A stretch of DNA of 64,000 nucleotides. Origin: Corynebacterium sp. HMSC08A12. GTDB lineage: Bacteria; Actinomycetota; Actinomycetes; Mycobacteriales; Mycobacteriaceae. The translations under genes were made by a program, and so were the position numbers. Shown here one piece after another: positions 27,944-36,350 of the stretch (its first letter is position 1; every line of letters starts with the position of its first letter). Where the stretch lies: the NCBI RefSeq assembly GCF_001807485.1, contig NZ_KV789188.1, forward strand, positions 92,892 through 156,891. The letters run 5' to 3'. The notes beneath the pieces were generated by a model. That model made no database searches. It saw only the letters and a list, made by a program, of their open reading frames with translations, and was not told where the DNA came from.

Positions 27944-28570
27944 CTACGCTGGGTTCTGGGCCGAGTCTTGCGCCGAGGCGGCCCGCTGGGCGGCCTCCCA
28001 GTCCACGCCGCCGCCCTCGCAGGAGCCGTTCAGCGAGCAGCTGCCGCACGCCTGACCGCTTGCGCACGCCTCCGCGCTCACCGCGCCAGCTTCGGCGCCG
28101 ACGCCAGAGCCGTCGGAACAGCAAGCGCCAGCGGAGTCGGAAGCGCCGGGGGCCTCGCTGGAATCGTCGCAGCAGGAGTCCGAGGTGGCGTCACCGCTAG
28201 AGCAACAAGAAGAATTGGCGGCCTCGAGCTGGGCGGCACGGGCGTCCAGGCGCGCGACGGCGTGGGCGCCCAACGCGGAGCCCAGGCCGATCAAGAAAGC
28301 GGCACCGACCAGCAACAATGCAAATACCAGCCACATCCAACCGCTCACCTTCAGGGTGATCAGCGCCGCGCCGAGGAACGCCGCACCAGCTCCCATCCAG
28401 GCAGGGCCGACGATGCGGTGCGCGGTGTTCCAGAGCTCCTCGGTCTTGCGAACCTCCGGAATGCGCAGGCCAACGACCGGATTACCCGGCAACTTCCCCA
28501 CAGCCCCCAGCAGACCCGCGATGAAAAAGGCCAGGCCCACGACTACCAACACAACGGTCAACACGATCAT
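27944..28570 (-). CDS. SdpI family membrane protein with cysteine-rich tail
   Basis: The N-terminal ~115 residues are an SdpI-like membrane domain: three hydrophobic segments and the family motif VGLRIPEVRKTEELWNTAHR. SdpI in Bacillus is an immunity and signal-transduction protein, but most homologues have no assigned role. The C-terminal ~90 residues are unlike the family: an Ala/Ser/Asp/Gly tail with Cys pairs and singles (SSCC, DSCCDD, ACC, ACASGQACGSCSLNGSC), 13 cysteines in all. ATG at 28570 lies seven bases after a TAGACT -10 hexamer, so the transcript is probably leaderless. Confidence 0.8.
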   Translation of the reverse strand: MIVLTVVLVVVGLAFFIAGLLGAVGKLPGNPVVGLRIPEVRKTEELWNTAHRIVGPAWMGAGAAFLGAALITLKVSGWMWLVFALLLVGAAFLIGLGSALGAHAVARLDARAAQLEAANSSCCSSGDATSDSCCDDSSEAPGASDSAGACCSDGSGVGAEAGAVSAEACASGQACGSCSLNGSCEGGGVDWEAAQRAASAQDSAQNPA

Positions 28571-28577
28571 GCGAAAC

Positions 28578-28583
28578 AGTCTA
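28578..28583 (-). promoter_or_regulatory. -10 hexamer of the SdpI-family gene, leaderless start
   Basis: TAGACT on the minus strand is seven bases before the ATG at 28570. It is divergent from the leuS promoter 58 bases away. Confidence 0.6.
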
Positions 28584-28640
28584 TTACTGCAGGTGGCCAA
28601 CAAGCCAAACGCAATAACCTGCCCTGTCCAGACGACCTAC

Positions 28641-28646
28641 TAGACT
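28641..28646 (+). promoter_or_regulatory. -10 hexamer of leuS, leaderless start
   Basis: TAGACT lies eight bases before the ATG at 28655, with no ribosome-binding site. Confidence 0.6.
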
Positions 28647-28654
28647 GTTAAAAC

Positions 28655-31603
28655 ATGACTAACGGCAGCACTGAAGACAATTCCTACCGCTACACTCCTG
28701 GCCTCGCGGCCAAGATCGAGGCCAAGTGGCAGAAGCACTGGGCCGACAACGGCACGTTTAACGCCCCGAACCCGACGGGCGACCTGGCGGAGCCGGGCGC
28801 GGAGCTGCCGGAGGACCGCAAATTTATCCAGGACATGTTCCCCTACCCCTCCGGTGTGGGCCTGCACGTTGGCCACCCGCTGGGCTACATCGGTACGGAC
28901 GTGTTTGCGCGCTTCCACCGCATGAAGGGCGCGAATGTGCTGCATACGCTGGGTTATGATGCGTTCGGCCTGCCCGCCGAGCAGTACGCTGTGCAGACCG
29001 GCACCCACCCGCGCACCACCACCATGGCCAACATTGCCAACATGGAGCGCCAGCTGGGCCGCCTGGGCCTGGGCCACGATAAGCGCCGTAGCTTCGCCAC
29101 CACGGATACGGATTACTACCGCTGGACGCAGTGGATCTTCCTGCAGATTTATAACTCCTGGTTCGACCCGGAGGCCAAGAACGCCAACGGCACCCTGGGC
29201 AAGGCCCGCCCGATTGCTGAGCTGGAGGAGAAGCTCGCTGTCGAGCGCGCCGACTGGGCGGACCTGAGTGCTGCCGAGAAGCAGGAGATCCTGGATAGCT
29301 ACCGCCTGGTTTACCGCTCGAACTCGACGGTGAACTGGTGCCCCGGCCTGGGCACCGTGCTGGCGAACGAGGAGGTCACGGCGGAGGGCCGCTCCGAGCG
29401 CGGCAATTTCCCCGTCTTCCGCAAGAACCTGCAGCAGTGGATGATGCGCATCACCGCGTACTCCGACCGCCTGATCGACGACCTGGAGTGCCTGGACTGG
29501 CCGGAGAAGGTGAAGTCCATGCAGCGCAACTGGATCGGCCGCTCCCGCGGCGCGGAGGTCACGTTCGACTGCCTGGGCCACGACATTGACGTGTTCACCA
29601 CACGCCCGGACACGCTGTTCGGCGCGACCTACATGGTGCTGGCTCCGGAGCACGAGCTAGTGGATACGCTCGTTGCGCAGTCCGGTGGTTCTTCTGCGGG
29701 TAGTGACGCCTACACGGATGTCGACCCACGGTGGACCTACGGCCAGTCGACTCCAGCTGCCGCAGTGGAGGCTTACCGGGCGGCAATCGCCGCCAAGTCG
29801 GACCTGGAGCGCCAGGAGAACAAGGAGAAAACGGGCGTTTTCCTGGGCGTTTATGCTACTAACCCGGTGAACGGCGCGCAGGTGCCGGTCTTCATCGCTG
29901 ACTACGTGCTGACGGGCTACGGCACCGGCGCGATCATGGCTGTGCCGGCGCACGATACCCGCGACTTTGAGTTCGCCACCGAGTTCGGGCTGCCGATCGT
30001 GCCGGTCCTGGCGCCGGAGGGCGCTGAGGCTGGCGAGGCTGGCGAGGGTGAGGCTGGCGCGGGCGAGGGCGCCGAGCTCACCGAGGCTTTCACCGAGGAC
30101 GGCCCTCACATCAACTCCAACAACTCCGACGGCCTGGAGCTCAACGGCCTGGGCAAGGCGGAGGCCATCGACAAGACCATCGAATGGCTGGAATCCAAGG
30201 GCGTAGGCAGCGGCAAGATCCAGTACAAGCTCCGCGACTGGCTGTTCGCCCGCCAGCGCTACTGGGGTGAGCCCTTCCCCATCGTCTACGACGAAAACGG
30301 CATGGCACACGGCCTGCCGGAGGACATGCTCCCCGTCGAGCTGCCCGAAGTGGAAGACTACAAGCCCGTCAGCTTCGACCCGGACGACAAGGACTCCGCC
30401 CCCCAGCCCCCGCTGGCCAAGGCCAAGGAGTGGGTCGAAGTCACCCTGGACCTCGGCGACGGAGAAAAGACCTACTACCGCGACACGAACGTCATGCCGC
30501 AGTGGGCAGGTTCTTCCTGGTACCAGCTGCGTTACATCGACCCGAACAACGACAATGCCCTGGTAGACATCGAAAACGAACGCTACTGGGTCGGTCCGCG
30601 CGAAGGCCGCCCCTCCGGCGGCGTGGATCTGTACGTCGGCGGCGTGGAGCACGCCGTGCTGCACCTGCTGTACGCCCGCTTCTGGCACAAGGTGCTCTTC
30701 GACCTGGGAGTAGTTTCCAGCTTCGAGCCCTACTACCGCCTCTACAACCAGGGCTACATCCAGGCTTACGCCTACACGGACTCCCGTGGCGTGTACGTCC
30801 CCGCGGAGGAGGTCACCGAGCGCGACGGTAAGTTCTTCTGGGTTCGCAAGGCGGATGATGCTGAGGGCGTCACAAAGGAAGAAGAAGTATTCCAGGAATA
30901 CGGCAAGATGGGTAAGTCCCTCAAGAACGCCGTCTCGCCCGACGAGATCTGCGACGACTATGGCGCGGACACCCTGCGCGTGTACGAAATGGCGATGGGC
31001 CCGCTCGACACGTCGCGGCCGTGGGCGACGAAGGACGTGGTCGGCGCGCAGCGATTCCTGCAGCGTGCGTGGCGCCTCGCCGTCGACGAGAACACGGGTA
31101 AGGGTTCTGTGAGCGATGACGCCCTCACGGATGAAGACCTAAAGGCCCTGCACAGGACCATCGCGGGGGTTCACGAGAACTATGCAGAGCTGCGCGACAA
31201 CACGGCTGTAGCGAAGCTGATTGAGTACGTGAACTACCTGACGAAAACCTACTCCGCCGGGCAGGCTCCGCGAGCGGCCGTGGAGCCGCTGGTGCAGATG
31301 CTGTCGCCGGTGGCGCCGCACATCGCCGAGGAGATGTGGGAGATCCTTGGCCACTCCGAGGGCATCACTTATGAGCGCTTCCCCGAGTGGGACGAGAAGT
31401 GGCTGGTGGATGACACCATTGAGCTGCCCGTGCAGGTGATGGGTAAGCTGCGCGGCCGCATTAACGTGGCGGCGGATGCTTCGCGGGAGGACATTGAGGC
31501 TGCTGCGCTGGAGGAGCCGAATGTTGCTTCGCACATTGAGGGCAAGACGGTGGCGAAGATCATCGTGGTGCCGGGCAAGATGGTGAATATCGTCGCGAAG
31601 TAG
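28655..31603 (+). CDS. leuS: Leucyl-tRNA synthetase
   Basis: This class I synthetase charges tRNA-Leu. The HIGH-type motif reads HVGH at residues 71-74 and the KMSKS-type motif reads KMGKS at 751-755, the actinobacterial variant. A CP1 editing domain is present ([20 protein letters not shown]). The editing region carries a Glu/Ala/Gly low-complexity insert near residue 456 ([17 protein letters not shown]) encoded by a repetitive stretch. The 982 residues are slightly longer than usual because of this insert. The start follows a -10 hexamer by eight bases. Confidence 0.97.
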   Translation: MTNGSTEDNSYRYTPGLAAKIEAKWQKHWADNGTFNAPNPTGDLAEPGAELPEDRKFIQDMFPYPSGVGLHVGHPLGYIGTDVFARFHRMKGANVLHTLGYDAFGLPAEQYAVQTGTHPRTTTMANIANMERQLGRLGLGHDKRRSFATTDTDYYRWTQWIFLQIYNSWFDPEAKNANGTLGKARPIAELEEKLAVERADWADLSAAEKQEILDSYRLVYRSNSTVNWCPGLGTVLANEEVTAEGRSERGNFPVFRKNLQQWMMRITAYSDRLIDDLECLDWPEKVKSMQRNWIGRSRGAEVTFDCLGHDIDVFTTRPDTLFGATYMVLAPEHELVDTLVAQSGGSSAGSDAYTDVDPRWTYGQSTPAAAVEAYRAAIAAKSDLERQENKEKTGVFLGVYATNPVNGAQVPVFIADYVLTGYGTGAIMAVPAHDTRDFEFATEFGLPIVPVLAPEGAEAGEAGEGEAGAGEGAELTEAFTEDGPHINSNNSDGLELNGLGKAEAIDKTIEWLESKGVGSGKIQYKLRDWLFARQRYWGEPFPIVYDENGMAHGLPEDMLPVELPEVEDYKPVSFDPDDKDSAPQPPLAKAKEWVEVTLDLGDGEKTYYRDTNVMPQWAGSSWYQLRYIDPNNDNALVDIENERYWVGPREGRPSGGVDLYVGGVEHAVLHLLYARFWHKVLFDLGVVSSFEPYYRLYNQGYIQAYAYTDSRGVYVPAEEVTERDGKFFWVRKADDAEGVTKEEEVFQEYGKMGKSLKNAVSPDEICDDYGADTLRVYEMAMGPLDTSRPWATKDVVGAQRFLQRAWRLAVDENTGKGSVSDDALTDEDLKALHRTIAGVHENYAELRDNTAVAKLIEYVNYLTKTYSAGQAPRAAVEPLVQMLSPVAPHIAEEMWEILGHSEGITYERFPEWDEKWLVDDTIELPVQVMGKLRGRINVAADASREDIEAAALEEPNVASHIEGKTVAKIIVVPGKMVNIVAK

Positions 31604-31855
31604 CGGCCGCGCTGGGGCGCCCGCTGGGCATGGGTGCCGCGGGGGTGCCCGCTGGCGCGCCCGGGCTGGAGTTCTCCTTCTTCCGGCGCCCCGACCCTAC
31701 CCTGCGGCGGCGCTGTTCTAGTGCTGTCGGGCCGCAGGTCTATTTTTCCCGGCGGCACGGTGGGGGTGCCGTGTGCCTTCATTACAGTCACGGACGGAAG
31801 CTGCGGACTCTAAGGTGCTGAATCGAATTAAGGTGCGAGTTTATGCATCTGAAAT

Positions 31856-31871
31856 GTCACAGTGACGCTTC
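31856..31871. repeat. 16-bp sequence shared exactly with the parB linker (4256-4271)
   Basis: GTCACAGTGACGCTTC occurs here between genes and at 4256-4271 inside parB. It contains the palindrome GTCACAGTGAC. The surrounding gap 31604-32485 has no gene I can support; it holds this site, two palindromic elements and a tandem repeat. Confidence 0.5.
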
Positions 31872-31936
31872 CGAAAGGCGTGGATTGGGCTTTTACGAGG
31901 CGTTGATGACGGGCTGGATGGCCTGCTCGAGGGGCG

Positions 31937-32049
31937 AATGTCCCAAATTCCACGTCTTAAAACATAACTATTCTATTCCTGCAGGTCAGAGCGTCGCTAT
32001 TTTGGGCTTCAAACCCTCTACTTTCAATAACTCGACGATTTGGGACATT
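31937..32049. repeat. 113-bp palindromic-ended element, AATGTCCC type, copy 1
   Basis: The ends AATGTCCCAAAT (31937-31948) and ATTTGGGACATT (32038-32049) are a perfect 12-bp inverted repeat. The interior carries TATTCCTGCAGGTCAGA, the reverse of the CTGACCTGC core seen in the other palindromic elements of this window. Confidence 0.8.
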
Positions 32050-32192
32050 ACCCCGCCTAAGGCTCTGTGATTGCCCTCGGCGACGTGTCAATTGGAGTGT
32101 CTCGCTGGCTGGGTCTACCTCGGAGGGGTTGGCTGGGTCTAGCTCCGAGTGGCTAGCTCAGATGGGTTCAAAGGGGACGGTCCGCAGGGGGG

Positions 32193-32306
32193 ATTGTCCC
32201 AAATCTTCCACTCTGTTTCTATAAGTTTCTATTCCCGCAGGTCAGAAGGTTGTAAGATCTGCGCTTCACAGATGCTACTGGCCGAAAGTGGAAGATTTGG
32301 GACATC
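32193..32306. repeat. ~114-bp palindromic-ended element, AATGTCCC type, copy 2
   Basis: The ends 32195-32212 and 32287-32304 are a perfect 18-bp inverted repeat (TGTCCCAAATCTTCCACT). TTCTATTCCCGCAGGTCAGA starts 32 bases inside the TGTCCC end, at the same offset as in copy 1, so the two are homologous despite different stems. Confidence 0.8.
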
Positions 32307-32340
32307 TCCTGAGTGCCCCGGCGCAGGTAGGCGGTGCAGG

Positions 32341-32445
32341 CGGGTGGAGTAAGTGGACGTAGCGCGCGGAGACTAGCGGAGTTGGAGTGTGCTGGCGGGT
32401 GGAGTAAGTGGAGGTGGAGCGCGGAGACTAGCGGAGTTGGAGCGC
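32341..32445. repeat. 55-bp tandem duplication
   Basis: Units beginning CGGGTGGAGTAAGTGGA at 32341 and 32396 are nearly identical through CGGAGACTAGCGGAGTTGGA. It lies just after the stop of the downstream membrane-protein gene. Confidence 0.8.
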
Positions 32446-32485
32446 AGGGTCAGGGGAACCAGGAGAACTAGGGGAACTAGCGGTC

Positions 32486-33052
32486 CTAGAGGTTGTGGTC
32501 GAGGAGCAAGTACGCACCGACCGACGTGATCCAAGCCATGCAGAACGGCATGATGAACCAGATCACCGCTACCCATGGGCGCCAGCGCTGGTGGTTCTTC
32601 CACTTGTAGTAGGTGATGAAAGCCGAGCCGAACAGCCCAAAGAAAGCCACGGAAGTGGGAACTATGGCGAACAACAGCTGGAAGGTCCGGCTGCACAGCT
32701 GTGCGGAGGAGTCTGCATCGCAGTAGGGGCCGCCGATTACCTTGGAGGAAATCCAAATCAGGATCGCAGACAAAGTGGTGGCCACGATCACGCCGACGAA
32801 GAACCAAATCGCCTGGCGAGTGGACTTATTGTTGCGCTCGAGGCGGAGCAACGGGTCGGCCTCGTAGTCCAACTCGGTGGGGGCGCTGGGGCGATCCAGC
32901 TCGGACATCTCGAGATGGGAGCCATCAGGTGAGGAGGCGCCTGGCTGGGAGCTTGCGGGAGAGGAGCCGTCGGGAGTGGAGCCGTCGGACTGGGAGGAAG
33001 GGTCCGGGTTATCAGCAGGTGAGGGGCCGTTGTTCAAACCATCATTGCTCAT
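32486..33052 (-). CDS. Unrecognised small membrane protein
   Basis: I do not recognise a family for this 188-residue protein. Residues 1-60 are rich in Ser, Pro, Asp and Gly with repeats of the form SPDGSSPASSQPGASSPDGS. Three hydrophobic segments follow: WFFVGVIVATTLSAILIWI, FQLLFAIVPTSVAFFGLFG and AVIWFIMPFCMAWITSVGAY. A pair of cysteines (YCDADSSAQLC) lies in the first loop, possibly outside and disulfide-bonded. It is monocistronic, with long non-coding flanks. Confidence 0.7.
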   Translation of the reverse strand: MSNDGLNNGPSPADNPDPSSQSDGSTPDGSSPASSQPGASSPDGSHLEMSELDRPSAPTELDYEADPLLRLERNNKSTRQAIWFFVGVIVATTLSAILIWISSKVIGGPYCDADSSAQLCSRTFQLLFAIVPTSVAFFGLFGSAFITYYKWKNHQRWRPWVAVIWFIMPFCMAWITSVGAYLLLDHNL

Positions 33053-33132
33053 AATGACCTCAAATCTACACCCGTTGGTGACTAATCAGAACCCGTGCGA
33101 GCTCACGAACCCGGGCGGCACGCTAAGGAGCG

Positions 33133-34053
33133 CTAGACGGTGCTCAGCAGGACCGGCACCGGGCTGTGCCGCAAAATCTGGTTCGTTGACGGGCCAATGA
33201 ACACGCGGTGGAAACCACCCAGCGTGCTGGATCCCATCACCAGCAGATCGCCCTTCTTCCACTTCAGGGCGTTAATCGCGCCGGACCAGCCGTAGCCGCT
33301 GCCGACCTCCATCTGCACGGTCAGGTCGTTGTGCCTGTTCAGGGCACGGTCCCGGCCTCGGTCCAGCAGCGCCAGCGCCTGCTCACGCCACTCGACCATC
33401 ATGTCCGAGTTGTCGATGAACTCCGTCTCCGTCGGGTACATCGTTGCCCCGCGCGGGCTAAACGCCACCAGACGCAGCGGAACATTCCAACGGTGCGCCA
33501 GGTCGGCGGCGCGGCGTAGGGCCTCGTGCGACTGATCGGTGTCGATGTAGCTGCAATTGACTCTGGTGACGCCACGTTTCGACAGCTTCGGCGTCCGCGG
33601 AGCCAGCAGTAGTGGCAGCGGGGCGTAGTGCAGCAGTGCGTCCGCCGTCGAGCCGATTCGGAAGCGAGAATGCGGCGCGGCGGGGTGGGAGCCCAAGATC
33701 ATCATGTCGGCATTGAACTCGGCGGCGGCGTCAATAAGAGCCTTCGTTTCCGAGTGATCAACAGTGACGGTGGAGGGTTCGTCGGCGTCCAGCATCTGCT
33801 CCGGCAGCTTGGCCAGAGCGAGGGCCTTCCGCGCGGCAGAGGAGACAGCCTTGGATTCCTTGTCGAGCCACTCCGAGTAGCTGTCGAACTCCAGCTCCGG
33901 CTGCGCCGTCCACGAGCGCGAGATGACCGTGGCGGTGCGCAGGGCAATGGTTTCCGTGCGGGCGATCCAGGCGGCGACCTGCGCAGCCTCGTCACCTGCG
34001 GATTCGGGGCGCCACGTGAGGAGTAGACGGAGGGGGTTAGGGGTGTTGCTCAA
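33133..34053 (-). CDS. Tandem universal stress protein (UspA x2)
   Basis: This 306-residue protein has two Usp domains. Domain 1 ends in ILGSHPAAPHSRFRIGSTAD and domain 2 in VMGSSTLGGFHRVFIGPSTN. Both fit the G-2x-G-9x-G(S/T) ATP-binding pattern, though domain 1 has Ser-His for the first Gly step. Such proteins are linked to survival under stress and stationary phase; no specific partner can be inferred. Thirty bases separate it from the MarR gene on the same strand. Confidence 0.88.
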   Translation of the reverse strand: MSNTPNPLRLLLTWRPESAGDEAAQVAAWIARTETIALRTATVISRSWTAQPELEFDSYSEWLDKESKAVSSAARKALALAKLPEQMLDADEPSTVTVDHSETKALIDAAAEFNADMMILGSHPAAPHSRFRIGSTADALLHYAPLPLLLAPRTPKLSKRGVTRVNCSYIDTDQSHEALRRAADLAHRWNVPLRLVAFSPRGATMYPTETEFIDNSDMMVEWREQALALLDRGRDRALNRHNDLTVQMEVGSGYGWSGAINALKWKKGDLLVMGSSTLGGFHRVFIGPSTNQILRHSPVPVLLSTV

Positions 34054-34078
34054 GGAAGATTGCTCGCTAGCTCCAGCT

Positions 34079-34546
34079 TTAGTGCTGGTCGTTGTTCAGC
34101 TTTGCCTCTATGGATTCAGTGTAGCGGCGCAGAACCAGCTCGATGACAGAGGTGGCGTCTGCAACTTCCTTGAGTTCTTCCTCGCTGAGGCTGTCCAGCA
34201 TGCTGGCCAGCTGCTCGGCGCGCTCCTCACCCAGGCGCTCGAGCTCCTCGCGACCCTTATCGGTGAGGGCGACGCTCACGCCGCGGCGGTCGGAGGTGTC
34301 GCGCACGCGGGTGACCAGTTCCATCGTCTCCAGCTGGTTGACCGCGTTGGAGGCGGTGGGCATGCGGATCGTCTCGGTCGCCGCGATCTGGCTGATGCGC
34401 ATTGGGCCGTTTTCCTCGAGAATCATGAGGATCGACAGTTGCGCCATGCTGATGTGCGAGCTCTCCGTTTGGCGGAAGTACAGCAGGTACAGGCGCGTCA
34501 ACGGGAGGCGCAGTTTCTTGGCAATTTCAAGAGATGTGGAAGCCAT
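34079..34546 (-). CDS. MarR family transcriptional regulator
   Basis: This 155-residue winged-helix regulator has recognition region MRISQIAATETIRMPTASNAVNQLE and wing TRVRDTSDRRGVSVALTDKG. ATG at 34546 is chosen because a TATTTT -10-like hexamer lies seven bases upstream; an open frame of 13 extra residues is probably untranslated. The target genes are unknown. It is next to the stress-protein gene, which it might control. Confidence 0.87.
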   Translation of the reverse strand: MASTSLEIAKKLRLPLTRLYLLYFRQTESSHISMAQLSILMILEENGPMRISQIAATETIRMPTASNAVNQLETMELVTRVRDTSDRRGVSVALTDKGREELERLGEERAEQLASMLDSLSEEELKEVADATSVIELVLRRYTESIEAKLNNDQH

Positions 34547-34726
34547 AGGTACTAAAATACAACAGTTTTGCAAGTAAATGCTCATGAGGGTTGCCTAGTA
34601 CGGCAGTTTCGCCCCCTACGGATGAAAACAAGTGCCGGTGACGCCCACTGTTGCATAGGCGTGCACCGACACTCCTGCCGGAAACTCCCACCCCCCGGAA
34701 GCTCCAGGCGCCATGTGCCCAGCGCC

Positions 34727-35818
34727 CTAGGCGCCGTTGATGAACTCTTCCAGCTGCGCGCGGGCGACGTCGTCCGGCAGCTGCGTCGGCGGGGACTTCA
34801 TCAGGTAGCTGGAGGCTGCCTCAACCGGGCCGGCCACTCCCCTGTCCAGCGCGATCTTCGCGGCGCGCACTGCGTCGATGATGATGCCCGCGGAGTTCGG
34901 GGAGTCCCAGACTTCCAGCTTGTACTCCAGGTTCAGAGGCACTTCGCCGAAGGCAGAGCCCTCCAGGCGGACGTAGGCCCACTTGCGGTCGTCCAGCCAC
35001 TCCACGTAGTCGGACGGGCCAATGTGGACATTGCGGTCGTGGACCTTGCCGGCTAGCGGGCTTTCCTTCAGGTTGGAGGTTACGGCCTGGGTCTTGGAGA
35101 TCTTCTTGGATTCCAGGCGGTCGCGGTCCAGCATGTTCTTGAAGTCCATGTTGCCGCCGACGTTCAGCTGCATGGTGCGCTCCAGGCGCACGCCGCGCTC
35201 CTCGAAGAGGCGGGCCAGCACGCGGTGGGTGATCGTGGCGCCGACCTGGGACTTAATGTCGTCGCCGACGATCGGCAGGCCAGCTGCGCGGAACTTTTCG
35301 GCCCACTCCGGGTCGGAGGCGATGAACACCGGCAGGGCGTTGACGAAGGCGCAGCCTGCGTCGATGGCGCACTGCGCGTAGAAGCGGTCGGCCTCTTCGG
35401 AGCCGACGGGCAGATAGCTGACCAGCACGTCCACGTTTGCGTCGCGCAGGGCCTGCGGCACGTCGACAGGCTCTGCGTCGGATTCGGTGATGCTTTCCTG
35501 GTAGTGGCGCCCCAGGCCGTCGAAGGTGTGGCCGCGCTGCACGGTCACGCCGGTGTGGGGCACGTCGGCGATCTTGATGGTGCAGTTCATGCCCGCTTCA
35601 ATTGCCTCGGAGACGTCCTTGCCTACCTTGTCCGCATCCACGTCGAAAGCAGCGGTCACGTGCACGTCGCCGACCGAGTAGGGGCCGAACTGGGTGTGCA
35701 TGAGGCCGGGGACGTTCTCGGTCGCGGCGGCGTCGGAATACAGGTGAATGCCCTGGATCAGTGAGGTCGCGCAGTTGCCGAGACCCACGATTGCGATGTT
35801 GCAAGTCTTAGATGTCAT
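34727..35818 (-). CDS. ino1: Inositol-3-phosphate synthase
   Basis: This NAD-dependent enzyme converts glucose 6-phosphate to myo-inositol 3-phosphate, the first step to mycothiol, phosphatidylinositol and PI-mannosides. The 363-residue length is that of the compact actinobacterial and archaeal form. NAD-binding [12 protein letters not shown] is at the N-terminus, with the conserved [19 protein letters not shown] and [11 protein letters not shown] catalytic segments. Upstream on the minus strand is a 130-base gap shared with the DUF5318 promoter. Confidence 0.95.
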   Translation of the reverse strand: MTSKTCNIAIVGLGNCATSLIQGIHLYSDAAATENVPGLMHTQFGPYSVGDVHVTAAFDVDADKVGKDVSEAIEAGMNCTIKIADVPHTGVTVQRGHTFDGLGRHYQESITESDAEPVDVPQALRDANVDVLVSYLPVGSEEADRFYAQCAIDAGCAFVNALPVFIASDPEWAEKFRAAGLPIVGDDIKSQVGATITHRVLARLFEERGVRLERTMQLNVGGNMDFKNMLDRDRLESKKISKTQAVTSNLKESPLAGKVHDRNVHIGPSDYVEWLDDRKWAYVRLEGSAFGEVPLNLEYKLEVWDSPNSAGIIIDAVRAAKIALDRGVAGPVEAASSYLMKSPPTQLPDDVARAQLEEFINGA

Positions 35819-35936
35819 GCGGTCAACGCTAGGTTGTGGGCTGGTGAAAACCGCTCCTCGTCGGCAGGTTTACCGATCAAGCCGGGCGGGTGTATCGATT
35901 AAGCTCGCGCGCGGTGGGGGTTGTCCGAGCCGTGTT

Positions 35937-35942
35937 TAGAAT
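35937..35942 (+). promoter_or_regulatory. -10 hexamer of the DUF5318 gene, leaderless start
   Basis: TAGAAT is six bases before the GTG at 35949. Confidence 0.6.
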
Positions 35943-35948
35943 GTGGGT

Positions 35949-36350
35949 GTGTCGATTTCGCGAAGGGTTATTGATAGGTCACTCGATCGCCGTCGCACTC
36001 TGTCTCAGGTGCGTGGGGTCGGGCGCTTTGTTGGTGACGCCACCCCGCGGCTCCTTTCGTCCGCGGAGGTTCTAGGTCAGGCAGTCGACCGTCCGTGTCC
36101 GGTGTGCGGAAGGCATGATTTAAGGGAAACGCAGTGGATTCACGGCGACGTATTAGGTGAAAAGTCGGGTACAGCGCGTAGTGTAAGAGAGATCAATGGT
36201 GTTATTGATGCGCTAGTGAATGCGCAGCAGGATGCTGAGTTCTCGATACACACCGTTGAAGTGTGCATGAAGTGTAGATGGAATCACTTGATCCGAGAAG
36301 AGCTGATCGGAATCACGATCGACAATCAGGAGACTCGTCTAGTTGAGTAG
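35949..36350 (+). CDS. DUF5318 zinc-ribbon-like protein
   Basis: This 133-residue protein occupies the same place (before a class A penicillin-binding protein gene) as the mycobacterial DUF5318 gene. Two Cys pairs, CPVC near residue 49 and CMKC near 106, could bind zinc. The function is unknown. The GTG at 35949 is preferred to the one at 35943 because of its distance from the -10 hexamer. The end overlaps the TTG start of the next gene by eight bases, implying coupled translation. Confidence 0.75.
   Translation: MSISRRVIDRSLDRRRTLSQVRGVGRFVGDATPRLLSSAEVLGQAVDRPCPVCGRHDLRETQWIHGDVLGEKSGTARSVREINGVIDALVNAQQDAEFSIHTVEVCMKCRWNHLIREELIGITIDNQETRLVE

Noticed and set aside
27932..28651. Long open frame on the plus strand opposite the SdpI gene
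   Set aside because: It is antisense to a gene with clear family motifs. Such shadow frames are common in high-GC DNA.
31604..32485. Small open frames between leuS and the membrane-protein gene
   Set aside because: They lie over palindromic elements and repeats, lack ribosome-binding sites and show no protein-like pattern.
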